DNA of 64,000 nt from a virus. Location: positions 84,762 to 148,761 of the IMG/VR virus record IMGVR_UViG_3300030090_005562. One strand, written 5' to 3'. The notes below the pieces were generated by a model, which was given only the letters and a program-made list of their open reading frames with translations, was not told where the DNA came from and did not search any database. Positions 30,164 through 38,595 of the stretch are shown here, piece after piece. The translations under genes were made by a program, and so were the position numbers. The number at the start of each line of letters is the position of its first letter. Position 1 is the stretch's first letter.

Positions 30164-30590
30164 GTATATCTGGGGAGCAGAGGAAATCCTTACTCTAGGT
30201 GATGAACGCCTTGAGTATATTCACCTGTTTAGAGGATACGCAACTGCCGCTGGATGGAACATAACTGTACAAGCAATGATTCCCTCAGTTAAGCATGGAT
30301 ATTCATGGGCGACCACTAGGCGTTATTTCAGAAAACAAAGGTTTCCCAATGCTAATACTGTCAAACAAGTAATTCAGGAAGTCGCAGAACTTTCCTATAT
30401 GATTGACCCTCTTACTACACAGTATGAGGGATATAAAGTAGTTGACAAGGCCAGAAAATCTGGTATAACGAAGGAACAATTACAAAAGATTCAAAGTCAA
30501 ATAACCGATAAGTATGGTAAGGGTTGGACATATACAAATCCTGCCGCACAGAAAGAAGCATTGGAGATAATCAATGGAATTAAATCTTGA
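30141..30590 (+). CDS. Hypothetical protein
   Basis: This 149-residue, helical, charged protein has HGYSWATTRRYFRKQRFP, a helix-turn-helix-like middle. GGGAG precedes ATG 30141. It overlaps the next gene by 17 bases. No family was recognised. Confidence 0.65.
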   Translation: MNIAGENKYIWGAEEILTLGDERLEYIHLFRGYATAAGWNITVQAMIPSVKHGYSWATTRRYFRKQRFPNANTVKQVIQEVAELSYMIDPLTTQYEGYKVVDKARKSGITKEQLQKIQSQITDKYGKGWTYTNPAAQKEALEIINGIKS

Positions 30591-30744
30591 TATTGGAACA
30601 GTAATCATGGTGTTCTGTTTGTACGGTGTATGGACTTTCAGTAAAGATATTGGTCACTTAATTTGTGACGTTATTTTAAAAGTCTGGAAGGCAAACAATG
30701 AGCAAACGGAATCTGAACCTGAACAATCAGTTCCTAGCATTTAG
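30574..30744 (+). CDS. Small membrane protein
   Basis: This 56-residue protein has one N-terminal hydrophobic helix and an acidic C-terminal tail (EQTESEPEQ). GGAG precedes ATG 30574. Function is unknown. Confidence 0.6.
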   Translation: MELNLDIGTVIMVFCLYGVWTFSKDIGHLICDVILKVWKANNEQTESEPEQSVPSI

Positions 30745-30802
30745 CACTATTACACTATACATACTGTTAATTGCTGGAATAATATATTTCAAGTTTTTCT
30801 AA
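30698..30802 (+). CDS. 34-residue membrane peptide
   Basis: MSKRNLNLNNQFLAFSTITL leads into a hydrophobic C-terminus. GGAAG lies upstream. It overlaps 30574 by 47 bases in another frame, so confidence is moderate. Confidence 0.45.
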   Translation: MSKRNLNLNNQFLAFSTITLYILLIAGIIYFKFF

Positions 30803-30806
30803 AGAC

Positions 30807-30834
30807 TTGACAGGATAAAGTCGATAAGTATAAT
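30807..30834 (+). promoter_or_regulatory. Early promoter with CGATAA spacer motif
   Basis: TTGACA and TATAAT are separated by 16 bases; CGATAA directly precedes the -10. Confidence 0.78.
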
Positions 30835-30872
30835 ATAGGAATTAGGACCGCAATTCTTTTGGGAGAGAGAAT

Positions 30873-31547
30873 ATGATTGTAAGGAATGAGAACACCGTTC
30901 TCGATTTTGGGAATGTAGAGCAGAAGATAAACTCTATCAGACAGTCTACGGTTGACCGTTACTGTGATTACTGGTACGGCATCGAGCCGCGAAGCACAGA
31001 GGATAAGTGGCGACGATGGCTATTTGCCTTCGTATCTATTCGCGCCCAATGGAAGGCGAATAAAGAATCCTACCGCATGTTAGCTGGTGAGAATTGGCAA
31101 TCTAAAGATGAACTGTCAAAGATACTCCATGACTCTCGAATTGGACTGGTTCCGATGCGTGAGCGAGCTATTTGGGAGTTTACGCAGGAGGTCAAAAAGG
31201 ATAAGTCTATCATCGAACCGGAACTGGACGATACATGGCAAACATGGAGAAATAGACTGGTAAAAAAATTCTTTGGGATTGGATTAGCCAAAGTATCCTT
31301 TGCGATGGAAATGTGCTACCCGTTGTATTGTGGAGTTGTTTGTCTGGATACGCATATCCTACAAATGTATGGCGTTGACCCCAAGAAGGGTTGCGGCAAG
31401 GCTTTGTATGAGGAAATGGAAGCACATTGGTTAAAAATTTGTCTTGACAAAGGGTATCCATCTGCTATAACTAGACATATCCTATGGGATAAGATTCAGA
31501 ACAAACGGAATACTAGATACTGGTCGCATGTATTGGAGGCAGCGTAA
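30873..31547 (+). CDS. HhH-GPD-like DNA glycosylase
   Basis: This 224-residue helical protein has the helix-hairpin-helix GIGLAKVSFAMEM (135-147) followed by the catalytic-Asp motif CLDTHILQMYG (Asp159), as in base-excision glycosylases of the HhH-GPD superfamily. The usual Lys of bifunctional members is not obvious, so it would be monofunctional. Phages use such enzymes to remove damaged or foreign bases. The specificity cannot be read. Confidence 0.65.
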   Translation: MIVRNENTVLDFGNVEQKINSIRQSTVDRYCDYWYGIEPRSTEDKWRRWLFAFVSIRAQWKANKESYRMLAGENWQSKDELSKILHDSRIGLVPMRERAIWEFTQEVKKDKSIIEPELDDTWQTWRNRLVKKFFGIGLAKVSFAMEMCYPLYCGVVCLDTHILQMYGVDPKKGCGKALYEEMEAHWLKICLDKGYPSAITRHILWDKIQNKRNTRYWSHVLEAA

Positions 31548-31727
31548 ATGGGTCACGATAAAAACTATACTTTCAAGATTACGATTTTCGGCCAAGACTA
31601 CAAGGCCAAAGAGACTTTCTTAATTGAGAATGTAACAGAGCGAGAGGCAAACAAGATTGCTAAGTCTGACCCTCGCGTCATCGAGGCTGGTGATAAATGG
31701 TGGGCTATCAATCAGGAGCGAGAATAA
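31548..31727 (+). CDS. Small hypothetical protein
   Basis: This 59-residue alpha/beta protein (YTFKITIFGQDYKAKE) has GGAGG upstream of ATG 31548. The next gene starts on its stop (TAATG). Confidence 0.65.
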   Translation: MGHDKNYTFKITIFGQDYKAKETFLIENVTEREANKIAKSDPRVIEAGDKWWAINQERE

Positions 31728-31912
31728 TGGATTACAGAAAACATACCACAGGATATGTAACCCAGGTATTCAAGGATGGAAAGTGTGTCGAGCAACATTT
31801 TACCGCTGGCGGTCACAGTGACTACGAAGATTATGAAACCTGCGAACCGATTGAGCCTATGGGCGACGAGACTTATTTCCCCTTTTTAATGGAGCAACCA
31901 AAGGATGAGTAG
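31727..31912 (+). CDS. Small acidic hypothetical protein
   Basis: This 61-residue acidic protein (TTGYVTQVFKDGKCVEQHF) follows the 31548 gene in the same run and overlaps 31905 by eight bases. No family was recognised. Confidence 0.6.
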   Translation: MDYRKHTTGYVTQVFKDGKCVEQHFTAGGHSDYEDYETCEPIEPMGDETYFPFLMEQPKDE

Positions 31913-32087
31913 TAGATTCTCAGTATCATTTTACGATGGACAAAACTTACTTGGTAGGTTTGACCTACCGGATTGTTTTGAGCAGGAAGATGCGCATGAG
32001 GCGGCACAGGAAATGTCAAAGAAGTATGGCAACAAGCCAGATATTATTGTATCTGAAGAAACAAATGCTGCGGGAGATTATGTATGA
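31905..32087 (+). CDS. Small hypothetical protein
   Basis: This 60-residue protein (FSVSFYDGQNLLGRFD then EDAHEAAQEMSKK) is alpha/beta. It is coupled on both sides by short overlaps, the 3-prime one to a lipoprotein gene (ATGA). Confidence 0.6.
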   Translation: MSSRFSVSFYDGQNLLGRFDLPDCFEQEDAHEAAQEMSKKYGNKPDIIVSEETNAAGDYV

Positions 32088-32233
32088 GGGATTATGTTTT
32101 CTGGATATTGGCAGCAATGATGTTAATTATGGTGGGTGGATGTAAAACAACTGTAGTCTTGTCGGCTAATAGGTATTTTGAAGAAGAACAAACTCATACG
32201 AGTGCAGAAGTAAGGATGGAAAAACAATGGTAG
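32084..32233 (+). CDS. Small lipoprotein (possible outer spanin)
   Basis: This 49-residue protein has a signal helix and lipobox (MLIMVGGC, Cys near residue 20). The lipidated product would be about 30 residues, within the range of outer spanins. The next gene encodes a membrane-anchored coiled-coil-like protein, the other half of a spanin pair. The gene order is reversed compared with classic Rz/Rz1, so the role is only a suggestion. Confidence 0.6.
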   Translation: MRDYVFWILAAMMLIMVGGCKTTVVLSANRYFEEEQTHTSAEVRMEKQW

Positions 32234-32475
32234 ATAGAGAAGATGGTGGTGTTCCACTGGTATTTATGTTGAGTTGTATAACTATTGTGGTTATTCTGTC
32301 ATGTATAACATTTGTTGCTGAAAGACAAAAGATTATAAATCAAGATGCTAATGAATTTTACTCTAAATCAATAACGCAAGAGCAGATAGATGAGTCGTTT
32401 AAAAAATTCCAGCAGAGAGAGGCCATTCGTAAATCCTCCACCAAAGAAAAACGAGATAAGCAAACTGGTGATTGA
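32227..32475 (+). CDS. Membrane-anchored helical protein (possible inner spanin)
   Basis: This 82-residue protein has an N-terminal membrane segment (about 9-28) and a charged helical tail (ITQEQIDESFKKFQQREAI). It starts inside the lipoprotein gene end. The topology fits an inner spanin, but the length is short and homology was not tested. Confidence 0.55.
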   Translation: MVDREDGGVPLVFMLSCITIVVILSCITFVAERQKIINQDANEFYSKSITQEQIDESFKKFQQREAIRKSSTKEKRDKQTGD

Positions 32476-32584
32476 TAGACGCCCCACAGAATTTGCTCTT
32501 TATCTCACTAGTGGAGGTCCGGTATGGACTATTTATCCTGTAGAAGATACAGGAAAATATATTAAAGATTCTATTGACAAGTGA
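32390..32584 (+). CDS. Doubtful overlapping small ORF
   Basis: This 64-residue frame overlaps the previous gene by 86 bases. The part after 32475 looks coding (IDRRPTEFALYLTSGGPVW). The true start could be the GTG at 32468. No clear ribosome site for either start. Confidence 0.35.
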   Translation: MSRLKNSSRERPFVNPPPKKNEISKLVIDRRPTEFALYLTSGGPVWTIYPVEDTGKYIKDSIDK

Positions 32585-32601
32585 CGATAATGTTTTATAA
32601 T
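32574..32601 (+). promoter_or_regulatory. Early promoter with CGATAA spacer motif
   Basis: TTGACA and TATAAT are separated by 16 bases with CGATAA after five bases. Confidence 0.78.
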
Positions 32602-32646
32602 TGGTACAAGAGTTTTGTTAATTTAGTTATGAAGAAAGAGGACACT

Positions 32647-33327
32647 ATGAGTTTGACAAATGGAAGCGTTCGCGTTCGTAAACTTAGCGATGCGAAGGAA
32701 GGTAATGTTATTAGTTTTGTGTATTATGGTCATGGACAAAATCATGGTCAGTTGCGATACGCAGAGGTTCTTGAGGTTTTGGCTGACGGTATCTTGGCAC
32801 AGGAGGTCAACGGCACGCATCCCAAGCACTTCAAGAATGGTGAAGCAGAGGATGTAAAGATGGAAGAAAAGCTGCAACAGATTGTATCTGGTGAAACAAA
32901 GGGTGTCACGTTTCTTGATGCAAAGGAAATGCTTGAGGAAGCTGGTTGGGCAAATGAGATTGTGCTTGATATGCTCACAGGCGAACAGTTGACGGTCTTG
33001 TTTGGCAGTTTTCATACTGCCAGAGAAAATGCTGATGCTGGCGAATTTGAATATCAGTGGGATTCCGAGAACGGAAATGTTCTGGTGATTGACAATCGTA
33101 ATACGTCAAATATCAGTGTTGAACCTGTAGCCCATGACCATACGCTTCGATACGTTACGTTTCGAGTGACCAACAATAAATTTGCACCTGGATTGATTGG
33201 TGGGTTCAGTGATTTTCGAGTTACCGTGGATGCGATGGGTAAAATTACGTTTCAGCATAATGAGGATGTTGTGAGCGTAGAGGATTTTTCCAAGGCACTT
33301 AACAGCCTGATTAACATTGAGGTTTAA
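32647..33327 (+). CDS. Hypothetical protein with N-terminal SH3-like region
   Basis: This 226-residue protein has a first part (KLSDAKEGNVISFVYYGHG) that resembles the start of the protein at 23420. The middle is helical (EMLEEAGWANEIVLDMLTGE) and the C-terminal third is beta-rich. AGAGG precedes ATG 32647; in-frame upstream starts overlap the promoter. Function is unknown. Confidence 0.65.
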   Translation: MSLTNGSVRVRKLSDAKEGNVISFVYYGHGQNHGQLRYAEVLEVLADGILAQEVNGTHPKHFKNGEAEDVKMEEKLQQIVSGETKGVTFLDAKEMLEEAGWANEIVLDMLTGEQLTVLFGSFHTARENADAGEFEYQWDSENGNVLVIDNRNTSNISVEPVAHDHTLRYVTFRVTNNKFAPGLIGGFSDFRVTVDAMGKITFQHNEDVVSVEDFSKALNSLINIEV

Positions 33328-33328
33328 G

Positions 33329-33769
33329 ATGCTTGTTGATATAGCCAAATACAAAATGCAACATTGCGATTTGAAGGAGGCTAAGAAGGGCCAAACTGCT
33401 CATTATGTGGAATTAAATCCCATGTGGGCAGTAAAGTTCTTCGAGCATAAAGAGGACAGGGACCACACATATCGTCTACAGAAGTATGCCAGCGAATCGT
33501 TCGCGGCACCTCCTGTGGGCGAGGTTCTTGTTGTTACTAGACAGAATAAGTTAGGACTCAGCACTACATTTTGGGGATACATAACTGGTGTAGCAAAGGT
33601 TGACAAAGACATTTCGTCTGATAAAATACAATGGTTATCCGACAAGTTACTTAGCATCGGAATCAAGTGGAACGATAAGCGTAGAGCAAACTGCGGTTAT
33701 TACAATGGTAAATTAGTTTGCATCGACTTTGACTGTGAGGTTATAGACCATGAACATATTTTACCTTGA
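33329..33769 (+). CDS. Putative minimal kinase-fold protein
   Basis: This 146-residue protein shows features reminiscent of a shortened protein kinase-like fold. WAVKFFEHKEDRDHTYRLQ has a Lys in a VK strand followed by an acidic helix, APPVGEVL and WGYITGV resemble the hinge, and ANCGYYNGKLVCIDFDCE recalls the N-then-DF(D/G) metal motif. It is much shorter than a full kinase. Whether it binds ATP is unknown. It overlaps the next gene by 20 bases. Confidence 0.4.
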   Translation: MLVDIAKYKMQHCDLKEAKKGQTAHYVELNPMWAVKFFEHKEDRDHTYRLQKYASESFAAPPVGEVLVVTRQNKLGLSTTFWGYITGVAKVDKDISSDKIQWLSDKLLSIGIKWNDKRRANCGYYNGKLVCIDFDCEVIDHEHILP

Positions 33770-34238
33770 CCATGACCAGAGTATTTGTGCAAAGTACCAC
33801 AACGACCGGCATTGTGTCAAAATGATACTAGAGTATGCACAGTTACTATGCACAGCACACAGAGAGTTAGACGGTGAGGATTGTGTTGAGCCAGAAGTTA
33901 TGTATAAGCCCGCATACAAGAATCATCCATCAGCAATATGGGCGAGAGCGTGCAGCAGAAATTATCTTTGGCTATACAAAATGTTCAAGGAATTATGCAA
34001 AGAATATACATATAGATACGAGAAAGAACATGCTTCATGGACTAAACTAGGATATCTGTTGGCACAAGTGCCAAAGAACATTGATGTAACGCCAGGGTTT
34101 ACTCCACCAACGCCAGCGATGCCAGATGAATGTAAAATTGGCCCAACATCGCTAGAGAGTTACAGACACTACTATAATACAGAAAAAAGACACTTGGCAA
34201 CATGGAAAAAACGTCCAGTTCCGGTATGGTATGACTAA
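33750..34238 (+). CDS. Phage protein of the pyrimidine-dimer glycosylase-like type
   Basis: This 162-residue protein begins MNIFYLDHDQSICAKYHNDR and has HCVKMILEYAQLLCTAHRE, then NHPSAIWARACSRNYLWL. These resemble the conserved blocks of a family (PF03013-like) that includes T4-type pyrimidine-dimer glycosylases and uncharacterised phage proteins. The C-terminal FTPPTPAMPDECKI fits the same family. Activity is uncertain. Confidence 0.55.
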   Translation: MNIFYLDHDQSICAKYHNDRHCVKMILEYAQLLCTAHRELDGEDCVEPEVMYKPAYKNHPSAIWARACSRNYLWLYKMFKELCKEYTYRYEKEHASWTKLGYLLAQVPKNIDVTPGFTPPTPAMPDECKIGPTSLESYRHYYNTEKRHLATWKKRPVPVWYD

Positions 34239-34683
34239 AATATGGGGAATCGGTCTACCAAGGACCGGAACAACATCGCTAGCAGAGGCATTAAGTCTGT
34301 TGGGTTTCAAGACCTCTCATCACTGTAAACTACAGAATGGAGACTCGTACCTATCAGATATATTAGAACAAGCACTAGACAATCAGGCAGTTGTAAATAA
34401 CCATTTATACGATTTTTATCAGCGTATTTATGAGTTAGAGGCCATGGACGGGAAAATTGGTTTATATGTATTAACGTATCGTTTGGATAAATATGTATCA
34501 GAGAACTTGAAATACATGGCAGAAACCTACTCTTTCTTCGAGGAAAGGGGCTCAACAGACCATTTATTATTACTTGATACAGGAGCAAACGAAAAAGAGA
34601 AATGGAGAAAACTATCCGGTTTTCTAAGTATGGATACGCCCACTCATTCATTTCCTCATTTGAATAAGGGTTTGGGAATTTGA
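34231..34683 (+). CDS. Sulfotransferase-like protein
   Basis: This 150-residue protein opens with a P-loop-like sulfotransferase motif GLPRTGTTSLAEALSLLGFK (residues 8-27), which binds the 5-prime phosphosulfate of PAPS. It ends with LLLDTGANEKEKWRKLSGFL and FPHLN, as sulfotransferases do. It is shorter than most (the family is commonly over 200), missing part of the central region. It could modify a glycan made by the transferases in this genome; this is inferred. Confidence 0.7.
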   Translation: MTKIWGIGLPRTGTTSLAEALSLLGFKTSHHCKLQNGDSYLSDILEQALDNQAVVNNHLYDFYQRIYELEAMDGKIGLYVLTYRLDKYVSENLKYMAETYSFFEERGSTDHLLLLDTGANEKEKWRKLSGFLSMDTPTHSFPHLNKGLGI

Positions 34684-34862
34684 AATATAGTGAATCAACA
34701 TTACGGCATATAGGAGATTTAGTAAATCAGGGTAGATTACAGGATGCAATAGAGGCGGCAAAGGATTCTGGAAAATACAGTGAGGACGAGGCAAAGTCGT
34801 TTATACTCCAGAATGAAAGCGAACTTAGAAATGGCAGACAAGAAACAAGGTCCGGTAATTGA
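34680..34862 (+). CDS. Small helical hypothetical protein
   Basis: This 60-residue helical protein starts with TTG 34680 overlapping the previous stop (TTGA). GGGAAT is a possible ribosome site. It overlaps the next gene in another frame. Confidence 0.5.
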   Translation: MKYSESTLRHIGDLVNQGRLQDAIEAAKDSGKYSEDEAKSFILQNESELRNGRQETRSGN

Positions 34863-35022
34863 CCCAAAATCTTTTTATGACCCGTACAAAGAGAATGACC
34901 CCAGACCTAGAATCGTAGTAGAGAAAAAAAGAACGGAATCAGAGGTCATGATAAATTACTTGACAATCATTACTTCAATAGTTACAATAGCGGCAGCTAT
35001 CAAATACCTGATATTTAGCTAG
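34831..35022 (+). CDS. Tail-anchored small membrane protein
   Basis: This 63-residue protein ends in a membrane helix and IKYLIFS. It shares this topology and ending with the next protein (IKYLFFN), so they are probably paralogs. Starts at 34813 or 34780 are alternatives; none has a strong ribosome site. Confidence 0.55.
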   Translation: MADKKQGPVIDPKSFYDPYKENDPRPRIVVEKKRTESEVMINYLTIITSIVTIAAAIKYLIFS

Positions 35023-35028
35023 AGAAAA

Positions 35029-35271
35029 ATGCGATATAAAAATAGGATGAAGGAAGTATTTGATAAAATGGAAGAGCCTGACGATAAATATGCGGAAAGG
35101 TTTGCAGAGGAACTACGCCGTGAACTGCTTGGCTATCAGGCCACCACTCAAAACCAAGTGGCAAGCACAATGCAGATAGCGATTAGATTCGTTATCGTTT
35201 CAGCGTTTGCCTTTTTCTGTGCCTGTTCTCTTGTTATTTCAGCATGTATAAAGTATTTATTTTTTAATTAA
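35029..35271 (+). CDS. Tail-anchored small membrane protein
   Basis: This 80-residue protein has a charged N-terminal half and a C-terminal membrane helix ending IKYLFFN. A weak ribosome site (AGAGAAAAA) precedes ATG 35029. It is a probable paralog of 34831. Confidence 0.6.
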   Translation: MRYKNRMKEVFDKMEEPDDKYAERFAEELRRELLGYQATTQNQVASTMQIAIRFVIVSAFAFFCACSLVISACIKYLFFN

Positions 35272-35280
35272 AGTTTTTTG

Positions 35281-35308
35281 TTGACACATGCCGATAATCA
35301 TTTATAAT
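35281..35308 (+). promoter_or_regulatory. Early promoter with CGATAA spacer motif
   Basis: TTGACA and TATAAT are separated by 16 bases with CGATAA after five bases. It drives the rIIA-like gene. Confidence 0.8.
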
Positions 35309-35357
35309 GGTGGCATGACATTTAATTTTTAGGATTGGTTTTCAAAAGGGAGAGAAT

Positions 35358-37604
35358 ATGAAAATCGCACAGGATTACGGTAAGACTAGGACAAGTGGGG
35401 CAGTAGTAAAGGGTTCGTTCACTATGGACGAATCACCAGAGGCGTTCGAGATTCTTTCGGACGGTCTTTATCCAAACAAAATCAAAGCGGTTGTGCGTGA
35501 GTTATCCACAAACGCTGTAGAGTCTCATATCACCAGACATAAACAGCTTACTGGTGAGGAAATTACAAAAGAGGTCATCGACTCTCTGCCACAGTTTGAG
35601 ATTCATCTTCCGACGACTATGGAACCTCATTTCTCTATACGAGATTTTGGTACGGGTCTTAGTCACGATGACATTATGAATATGTACACAACGTATTTTC
35701 GTTCTACCAAACGAGATACGAATGATGTTGGAGGATGCTTGGGTCTAGGTTCCAAGTCTCCCTTTGCATACTCAGATAACTTCAGCGTAGTCAGCGTTCA
35801 CAAGGGGCGCAAGACCTGTTACAATCTGACGATTGACAATGGGTATCCCACTCCATCGTTTTTCGCCAACGAAGATGGTAGTCCGGTATCTGAGGAAACA
35901 AGCGAACCAGATGGTCTGCTCATTACCATACCATGCAAGTCCTCTGACGAGTATGAATGGGAGAATGAGGCACAGATAATCTACAAATACTTCCGTATCA
36001 AGCCGAAGTTTATCGGTAAGCAAGTACATATTCATTCTCCAGAATATATTGTAGAAGGTAATGGTTGGGGTATTCGAGAGCGTGACCACAAGGGACCGCG
36101 AGCTATCATGGGTAGCATCGCATACCCCATCAGTCGTACCTCGATTAAATGTTGGGATGATACGGACAAAAAAGATTCTAGCCTTGAGTCTATACTGCGA
36201 GCAGACATTGACTTGTACTTTCCACTTGGAGTATTAAAGATTACTCCCAGTCGTGAGGCACTTGGCTACAAACCGTCTACCCAGAAGAACATCAAGGCTA
36301 AGTTGACCTCTGTGTATGACGAATTAAGAGAGCAGGTGAGTACGTCTTTCGATGAGTGTCAGAGTCTATGGCAGACTCGTTGCCTCGCCAATGAGTTATT
36401 CTATATGGGTAATGCCGCACTACGTTCTGTAGACAACGTGTTCGATGTTGCTGCTGTTAAATGGAATGGTAAAGAGATTGGTGGGCGTGACGTTAATCTG
36501 AGAGATTTCCGTGGCTCAGTACACAGGTTTTACCTTAAATCCTACTATAGTCAGGAGGATAAGTGTCACCACCAGAGGGACTTCACATACCTCATGGCAA
36601 ATCCAGAGATTACATTCATCGAGGCAGATTTGAATGTGGGTAACTTTGCCAGGGCGAGACATGCCGTAAAGTCTGGAAAATATACAGAGGCAGTTGTTCT
36701 GGAATATAATGCCGGTAACGGCAGACGAAAGGCTTTATTAGACAAGATAGGGATTCTAGAGTCTGACATTGTGAAAGCCTCTGAGCTTGAGCGTCCACCG
36801 AAACGTGCGAAGAACAGCGGTGGAGGATTCAGTTCTGGTAAGACTGGTCAACTGTTCAAGATGACTCCAAGGCTCGGTGGTCACAACAAGAATGACTACT
36901 GGCAAGAAGAAACTGTAGACCTAAGCGAGGGCGGCATATATGTTGAAATGACAAGATGGGATGCCAAGGACGATACCGGCGACCTTATTGAGCCATCGGA
37001 TGTAGCAGAAGGTATAATCAAACTCCAAAAGTGTACCGGCAAAAAGGTCAAGGTCTATGGTTGTCGTAGCCAAATGGCAAAAGAGTTTGTCGAGGCAGAT
37101 AACTGGGAGGACTGGTGGACATACTCTCAGCGTGAAGGCGAGGCAGTCTTTAAGACTAAAAATGCCAAACACGCTCAGATTGCATCAATAATTAGCGAAC
37201 TTGGCGAAGAACAACTGCTCAGAGACTTGCTTGAGAATGTAAGTCTTAACAGAAGGGTTCCTAGCCCAATGGTTGATTTGCTCAAGGATTTCAAAAAGAT
37301 GGACGAGTCAAACGAGATTCTTGAGAAGCAGGGTGTGTCTTGGGGTGCTATCGTAGGTCTATCTGTGATTCTGAACATCAAGATGCCGTCCGTACCTGAG
37401 AGAATGAACCTCAAGTCTAGGTGCGAGGCTATCCTGCAAGAATACCCGATGGTGGTCGCGGCGTATGAGTCTGCCGGTCGATATTACTACGGACAAGGCT
37501 GGAAGAAGAATTTTCTGAGCAGCACAAACTGCAAGAAGATGATGGGTGACTATGTTAAGCTGGTTGACGACAATCGAGAATGTCAGAAGGGCTTGACAAA
37601 GTAG
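35358..37604 (+). CDS. rIIA: rIIA-like GHKL ATPase protein
   Basis: This 748-residue protein has an N-terminal GHKL ATPase domain: VVRELSTNAVESH (N box, about 46-58), IRDFGTGLSHDDIMNMYTT (G1 box, about 94-112) and GGCLGLGSKSPFAYSD (G2 box, about 125-140). This matches T4 RIIA, which protects against prophage-encoded exclusion and acts at the membrane together with RIIB. The rIIB-like gene follows directly. AGGGAGAG precedes ATG 35358. Confidence 0.88.
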   Translation: MKIAQDYGKTRTSGAVVKGSFTMDESPEAFEILSDGLYPNKIKAVVRELSTNAVESHITRHKQLTGEEITKEVIDSLPQFEIHLPTTMEPHFSIRDFGTGLSHDDIMNMYTTYFRSTKRDTNDVGGCLGLGSKSPFAYSDNFSVVSVHKGRKTCYNLTIDNGYPTPSFFANEDGSPVSEETSEPDGLLITIPCKSSDEYEWENEAQIIYKYFRIKPKFIGKQVHIHSPEYIVEGNGWGIRERDHKGPRAIMGSIAYPISRTSIKCWDDTDKKDSSLESILRADIDLYFPLGVLKITPSREALGYKPSTQKNIKAKLTSVYDELREQVSTSFDECQSLWQTRCLANELFYMGNAALRSVDNVFDVAAVKWNGKEIGGRDVNLRDFRGSVHRFYLKSYYSQEDKCHHQRDFTYLMANPEITFIEADLNVGNFARARHAVKSGKYTEAVVLEYNAGNGRRKALLDKIGILESDIVKASELERPPKRAKNSGGGFSSGKTGQLFKMTPRLGGHNKNDYWQEETVDLSEGGIYVEMTRWDAKDDTGDLIEPSDVAEGIIKLQKCTGKKVKVYGCRSQMAKEFVEADNWEDWWTYSQREGEAVFKTKNAKHAQIASIISELGEEQLLRDLLENVSLNRRVPSPMVDLLKDFKKMDESNEILEKQGVSWGAIVGLSVILNIKMPSVPERMNLKSRCEAILQEYPMVVAAYESAGRYYYGQGWKKNFLSSTNCKKMMGDYVKLVDDNRECQKGLTK

Positions 37605-37620
37605 AGTAGTCTAGTATAAT
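37593..37620 (+). promoter_or_regulatory. Promoter at the rIIA gene end
   Basis: TTGACA and TATAAT are separated by 16 bases, and the spacer ends TAGTCTAG. A close relative (TAGTCTGG) is at 39868. It lets rIIB be expressed independently. Confidence 0.75.
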
Positions 37621-37668
37621 ATAGAGTTAGTAAAGTATTAACAGTTTTTTATGAGGGAGATTTAGGAT

Positions 37669-38520
37669 ATGTTGAATTACATTTGTTCAGCGAACGGAAA
37701 CATCACCATCTCGTTTGATGGTCAAGTCAAGTGTGTAGCGAATGACCATGCGAATTATCGCAAGGTAGTCGAGGCACTCAAGAAGAATGATAAGGAGGCT
37801 CTTGGCGAGGCTCTGAACATTCAGAAGGCAGTCTCACAGTACATCGGGTCTAGCGATGTTGAAGTCAAGGATGGGTGCGTCTTTTATCGAGGCGAACAAG
37901 TCAGAGGCTACATCGTGGACCGGATTCTCGCTCAGATGCGAGCAGGGTTCGGATACGAACCAATGTGTGCGTTTCTTGAGAATATGTACGACAATCCTTC
38001 ACCGGCATCGGTGGAGCAGTTGTTCAAGTTTCTTGAGGACAACGGACTTGTTCTCACAGATGATGGATGTTTCCTCGCCTATAAATATGTAGATAAGGGC
38101 GAAGATGGAAAGTTCTATGCTAATTGGGCAAATAAGGATGGCACTCACAACGAGTCCGGTCCTGGCTCAGTGGTTCGTATGCCAAGGTCTGAGGTTGAGC
38201 ATGACCCTTCAAAGAGTTGCGCCCCTGGACTTCACGTTGGCAGCATGGAGTATGTCCAGCACAGTCAATGGGTGATGACCTGCAAGGTCAATCCCAAGCA
38301 TGTGGTCAGCGTTCCCGACCATGAGTCTGGCAAGATGCGTACTTGTCAGTATGAGGTAATCGAGGTCAACGAGAATAAAGAGGCCAAACAAGGTCTTATC
38401 TACTCAAATGACCTTGGACGTAGCGAACACGCACCCGATGTTGATTACGAAACTAATGACCATTGGGATTATGATGGTGACGATTACGATGGATTCTGGG
38501 ACGACGAGTACGACTACTAA
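37669..38520 (+). CDS. rIIB: rIIB-like protein
   Basis: This 283-residue protein has the RIIB-type core DGCFLAYKYVDKG (about 144-156), VVRMPRSEVEHDPSKSC and APGLHVGSMEY (about 175-202). The C-terminus is an Asp/Tyr-rich acidic tail. It pairs with the upstream rIIA-like protein; in T4 the two act together at the membrane. GGGAG precedes ATG 37669, and a terminator follows. Confidence 0.88.
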   Translation: MLNYICSANGNITISFDGQVKCVANDHANYRKVVEALKKNDKEALGEALNIQKAVSQYIGSSDVEVKDGCVFYRGEQVRGYIVDRILAQMRAGFGYEPMCAFLENMYDNPSPASVEQLFKFLEDNGLVLTDDGCFLAYKYVDKGEDGKFYANWANKDGTHNESGPGSVVRMPRSEVEHDPSKSCAPGLHVGSMEYVQHSQWVMTCKVNPKHVVSVPDHESGKMRTCQYEVIEVNENKEAKQGLIYSNDLGRSEHAPDVDYETNDHWDYDGDDYDGFWDDEYDY

Positions 38521-38536
38521 ACAAATCTCTCCCTCT

Positions 38537-38581
38537 GGGTTGGGGGTGGGCTTGATAACACCCGCCCCCTTCCCTATTTTT
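38537..38581 (+). terminator. Rho-independent terminator
   Basis: GGGTTGGGGGTGGG pairs with CCCGCCCCCTTCCC around a ten-base loop, then TATTTTT. It ends rIIB transcription. Confidence 0.85.
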
Positions 38582-38595
38582 ATAAGGAAACAGCT

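Noticed and set aside
34081-34230. A truncated sulfotransferase extending upstream
   Set aside because: The upstream frame belongs to the glycosylase-like gene, and the sulfotransferase motif begins right after its own ATG.
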